Source of the DNA: Desulfobacula sp.
GTDB taxonomy: Bacteria > Desulfobacterota > Desulfobacteria > Desulfobacterales > Desulfobacteraceae
DNA length: 8,554 nt
Direction: 5' to 3'
Assembly: GCF_021107415.1 (NCBI RefSeq)
Contig: NZ_JAIOSW010000438.1
Coordinates: 1 to 8,554 of the forward strand
Every line of letters starts with the position of its first letter. The stretch's first letter is position 1. Under the pieces are notes generated by a model. It had not been told where the DNA came from, ran no database searches, and was given only the letters and a program-made list of their open reading frames with translations. This document shows positions 6,508 to 8,554 of this stretch, one piece after another. The translations under genes and the position numbers were made by a program.

Positions 6508-7467
6508 CTAAAAATCAAGTCTCTGTCCGATATTATTTTCCACAGCCATCTGATAAATGGCAGAGGATACGGTTAAATCGAACAAGGCCATCCCAACTGA
6601 TTTGAAGAAAATAGTTTTATTTTTTAAATATGTATTTTCTTCAAGTAATCCGGCAAATTCTTTTATCTTGTCCTTTGTGATAAGATGATTTTTTAAAGGC
6701 CCCGCAATATCACCGGATTCTTTGGCAGCAAACAGGGTATCAACAAAGACATCATCTGCAGTTTCAATCACGGTATTTGGAAACTCCTGCATATCGGGTC
6801 GAAATGAACCGATTGAGATAAATGTTTTCCCCATAATACCATCACAAGTTGCTTCAAACAAAGGCTTTTTGGTCGTCGTTGCTGCAATAATCACACTGGA
6901 ATTTTCAACCAGATGATTTGGATGATCCACTATCACATATTCAATATTCGGGTATTCTTTTTTCAGGGTATTGCTCATACTTATTGCAAATTCTTTGTTC
7001 AAATCAAAAATATAAAGAATTTTTATCATCTTACGATTAAACAAAAGATATCGAGCCTGGCTAAGCCCTTGTACCCCGGCGCCCAAAACACCGGCAGTCC
7101 TCACAGCTTCAGAGGTCAAAAATTTAACCCCTAACCCCCCGACAGCACCTGTTCTCTGGGCGGTAATTGCTGCACCGTCCATAATGGCCAAAGGTTTTCC
7201 TGAAATATTATCAGAAAGGATCATCACTCCATTCACTGCCGGTTGTCCATGCTGCTGTGCCTCCGGGAAAACTGAGACTATTTTCGCAGCAAAAAATTTT
7301 TCAGAAAAGCATGGCATTAATAAAAGCATATTTTGATTGTCTGCCACATGCATCCTGTCCGGCATATTATACTGTTGACTTAATACAAGTCTGTATGCCT
7401 GTTCAACAGCTGCTTGAATTGTATTTTGATCCATCTTTTGAATCTCATATTTATTTAAGAATAACAT
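6508..7467 (-). CDS. Ornithine cyclodeaminase/mu-crystallin family protein
   Basis: The family includes ornithine cyclodeaminase, some alanine dehydrogenases and mu-crystallin ketimine reductase, all NAD(P)-linked enzymes of amino or imino acids. The 319-residue protein shows K62 in the AAKIV strand, RTGAVGG (105-111), a Rossmann loop GVLGAGVQG (126-134), IGSFRPDMQE (219-228) and FKSVGMALFD (288-297). Where true ornithine cyclodeaminase has a D-x-P-G-K motif, this protein has IGSFRPDMQE, closer to the dehydrogenase and mu-crystallin branches, so ornithine as substrate is doubtful. The ATG at 7467 is preceded by AGAGGTGG (7470-7477). A GTG at 7473 is part of that binding site and is a poor alternative. 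A tiny ORF with its own strong binding site ends 24 bases upstream. Confidence 0.9.
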   Translation of the reverse strand: MLFLNKYEIQKMDQNTIQAAVEQAYRLVLSQQYNMPDRMHVADNQNMLLLMPCFSEKFFAAKIVSVFPEAQQHGQPAVNGVMILSDNISGKPLAIMDGAAITAQRTGAVGGLGVKFLTSEAVRTAGVLGAGVQGLSQARYLLFNRKMIKILYIFDLNKEFAISMSNTLKKEYPNIEYVIVDHPNHLVENSSVIIAATTTKKPLFEATCDGIMGKTFISIGSFRPDMQEFPNTVIETADDVFVDTLFAAKESGDIAGPLKNHLITKDKIKEFAGLLEENTYLKNKTIFFKSVGMALFDLTVSSAIYQMAVENNIGQRLDF

Positions 7468-7491
7468 TACCACCTCTGAATTTAATAATTT

Positions 7492-7548
7492 TTATATTTT
7501 CAATACCATAGCGCCGATAAAATCTCTATCAAAACCAAAAAAATCCAT
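7492..7548 (-). CDS. Possible 18-residue leader peptide or small protein upstream of the cyclodeaminase-family gene
   Basis: On the minus strand AGGAG (7556-7560) lies seven bases before an ATG that opens 18 codons, reading MDFFGFDRDFIGAMVLKI, then TAA. The ribosome binding site is among the best in the window. A promoter just upstream would place this ORF first on the mRNA, with only about 12 leader bases. The peptide is rich in Phe and Asp and has no family I recognise. It could be a regulatory leader, a tiny protein, or the remains of a former start of the downstream gene. Coding is unproven; the evidence is the binding site, promoter position and spacing only. Confidence 0.33.
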   Translation of the reverse strand: MDFFGFDRDFIGAMVLKI

Positions 7549-7567
7549 TTTATTTCTCCTGCCGGAT

Positions 7568-7597
7568 ATGATAGAAAATAAAATTCGTGGCTATCAA
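7568..7597 (-). promoter_or_regulatory. Sigma70-like promoter for the small ORF and cyclodeaminase-family gene
   Basis: Reading the minus strand, TTGATA (7592-7597, five of six) is followed by 18 bases and TATCAT (7568-7573, five of six). Transcription would begin near 7561, right at the AGGAG binding site of the 18-codon ORF. The promoter overlaps the possible upstream extension of the divergent Nudix gene, which argues for that gene starting at 7619 rather than 7568. Confidence 0.42.
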
Positions 7598-7618
7598 CAA
7601 TTTAAAAAAGTGACTTTT

Positions 7619-8227
7619 ATGACTAAAAACGAAACCGTGTTATGTATTAAAAGGAACCTCTTACCAGAACCATGGGTTCAGCAAAAAAGCATTGTGCCAT
7701 TGGGACTGGATCTGTTTATTGAAAATTGTTCAGCTGCAGGATTTGAGTTTATTAACCGCTCTATTGCGGAAGAGGATTCCTCCTACAAGCAGATAATACC
7801 CTATATTGTACTTCAAACAAACGATTTTAAGAAGACAGCTGTATATAACCGGCAAGGAAGCGAACAACGGCTTCATGACCTTTGGTCCATTGGAATAGGC
7901 GGTCATATTAACCCAGTTGACATGGAAGCACAAAACGATTCTTTTAAACAAATCCTGGTTGCCGGTATGGAAAGAGAGTTAAATGAAGAACTTAATCAAA
8001 GACCTGAAGACGATCGCCCAAGCTTTATCGGTGTGATCAGCGAAGATATTACAGATGTGGGTAAGGTTCACCTGGGCGCTGTTTTCAGGATACTGACGAC
8101 GGGTCCTGAGAAATTTTTACCCGGTTCCGAGCTATCTCAATTTACATGGAAAAAAACAAAAAATCTTGAAAAATTGAATATGGAATTATGGTCAAAACTG
8201 GCATTGGGGCTCATATCAGATCACTAG
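7619..8227 (+). CDS. Nudix (MutT-like) family hydrolase, COG4112-type predicted phosphoesterase
   Basis: Nudix enzymes cleave nucleoside diphosphates linked to another group; the substrate of this subgroup is unknown to me. The 202-residue protein opens with VLCIKRNLLPE (7-17), has the conserved AEEDSSYKQIIPYIVL (50-65), then LWSIGIGGHINPVD (88-101) and RELNEEL (119-125) with E120, E123 and E124 as metal ligands of the Nudix box. The box is unusual: about ten extra residues separate the GGH part from RELNEEL, and the usual final Gly is N126. I chose the ATG at 7619, because it leaves a short lead into the first conserved strand; the GTGA-containing binding site is weak. An ATG at 7568 would add 17 residues, has no binding site and overlaps the divergent promoter. 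No terminator is visible after the stop. Confidence 0.8.
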   Translation: MTKNETVLCIKRNLLPEPWVQQKSIVPLGLDLFIENCSAAGFEFINRSIAEEDSSYKQIIPYIVLQTNDFKKTAVYNRQGSEQRLHDLWSIGIGGHINPVDMEAQNDSFKQILVAGMERELNEELNQRPEDDRPSFIGVISEDITDVGKVHLGAVFRILTTGPEKFLPGSELSQFTWKKTKNLEKLNMELWSKLALGLISDH

Positions 8228-8273
8228 TATTCCGTCCCATAAATTTTGATATGATTTTTGGCAATTTAAGTTT

Positions 8274-8551
8274 TTATGCTACCAGTTCCATATCTTGTTC
8301 GACATAATTTTTTAGAGCTGATAATAATAAATTCAATGCCTTTTCAGCTTTCTCTTTTTAAGAGTCTATAGCAAGACAATCTGCTTCGTCTTTCATGTCT
8401 TGAATTGAATCTAATCAGATAAAATGTTTTTGGTTCTGTGTAAAAAATCATCACAGTTCTGTAGCTTTTAGCAACATTCGTCAAGACATCCTATCCATAG
8501 CCCATTTGAATTTATATCTTCAAAAGTATCAGGCAGTCGTGTAGTAAAAAG
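8274..8551 (-). pseudogene. Decayed coding remnant of unknown family in the 3' non-genic stretch
   Basis: The last 327 bases hold no intact gene. On the minus strand there are protein-like open fragments in successive frames: 8551-8471 (with LPDTFEDINSNG), 8490-8347 (with DVLTNVAKSYRTVMIFYTEP), and 8396-8274. The last begins MKDEADCLAIDS, meets an in-frame TAA at 8358-8360, then continues as KEKAEKALNLLLSALKNYV to a stop. The last part looks like a charged amphipathic helix. Overlapping frames and the internal stop suggest one or two small genes broken by indels and a point mutation. I do not recognise the family. The remnant may extend beyond the right edge. Random AT-rich sequence remains possible. 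Confidence 0.3.
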
Positions 8552-8554
8552 TTA

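Noticed and set aside
7568..7618. N-terminal extension of the Nudix gene from the ATG at 7568.
   Set aside because: No ribosome binding site precedes it and it coincides with the -10 box of the divergent promoter; it was kept only as an alternative start.
8228..8554. Possible CRISPR, tRNA or attachment-site signal in the right-hand non-genic stretch.
   Set aside because: No regular repeats, cloverleaf or paired flanking repeats are visible; only decayed open fragments can be made out.

Overview
The window is AT-rich bacterial DNA carrying nine protein-coding genes packed in three transcription blocks. Gene content (ClpA with Aat, Lgt, HDOD, Nudix of the COG4112 kind) and codon style suggest a Gram-negative bacterium, most likely a deltaproteobacterium near Desulfobacteraceae. 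That placement is an inference from family resemblance; no rRNA or other phylogenetic marker is present.

Region 1 (1-2212, + strand): the 3' end of clpA runs directly into aat (stop and start abut), and aat overlaps lgt by 4 bases (ATGA). ClpA is the unfoldase and Aat the N-degron-forming transferase of the bacterial N-end rule pathway, so these two are a functional pair. Lgt starts lipoprotein maturation and appears to be a translationally coupled passenger.

Region 2 (2250-4127, + strand): a sigma70-like promoter (TTGACA, 16 bases, CATTAT) precedes a strong ribosome binding site and fxsA. A nitroreductase-family flavoprotein and an HDOD protein follow, the last two overlapping by 10 bases. 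The HDOD stop lies only 6 bases from the stop of the convergent yihY gene.

Region 3 (4134-7597, - strand): read from right to left there is a promoter, an 18-codon ORF with a near-ideal ribosome binding site, an ornithine cyclodeaminase/mu-crystallin-family dehydrogenase, an extended -10 promoter, an OleD-like short-chain dehydrogenase and a YihY/BrkB membrane protein with a soluble winged-helix-like tail.

Region 4 (7619-8554): a divergent + strand Nudix-family hydrolase, then about 330 bases without an intact gene. That stretch holds minus-strand open fragments in shifting frames that look like a decayed gene.

Most of the window is ordinary chromosomal housekeeping and metabolism, and I see no clear undescribed multi-gene system. 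The best leads are the tiny ORF ahead of the cyclodeaminase-family gene, the YihY-winged helix fusion, the OleD-like enzyme lacking Ole partners in view, and the decayed gene at the right edge.
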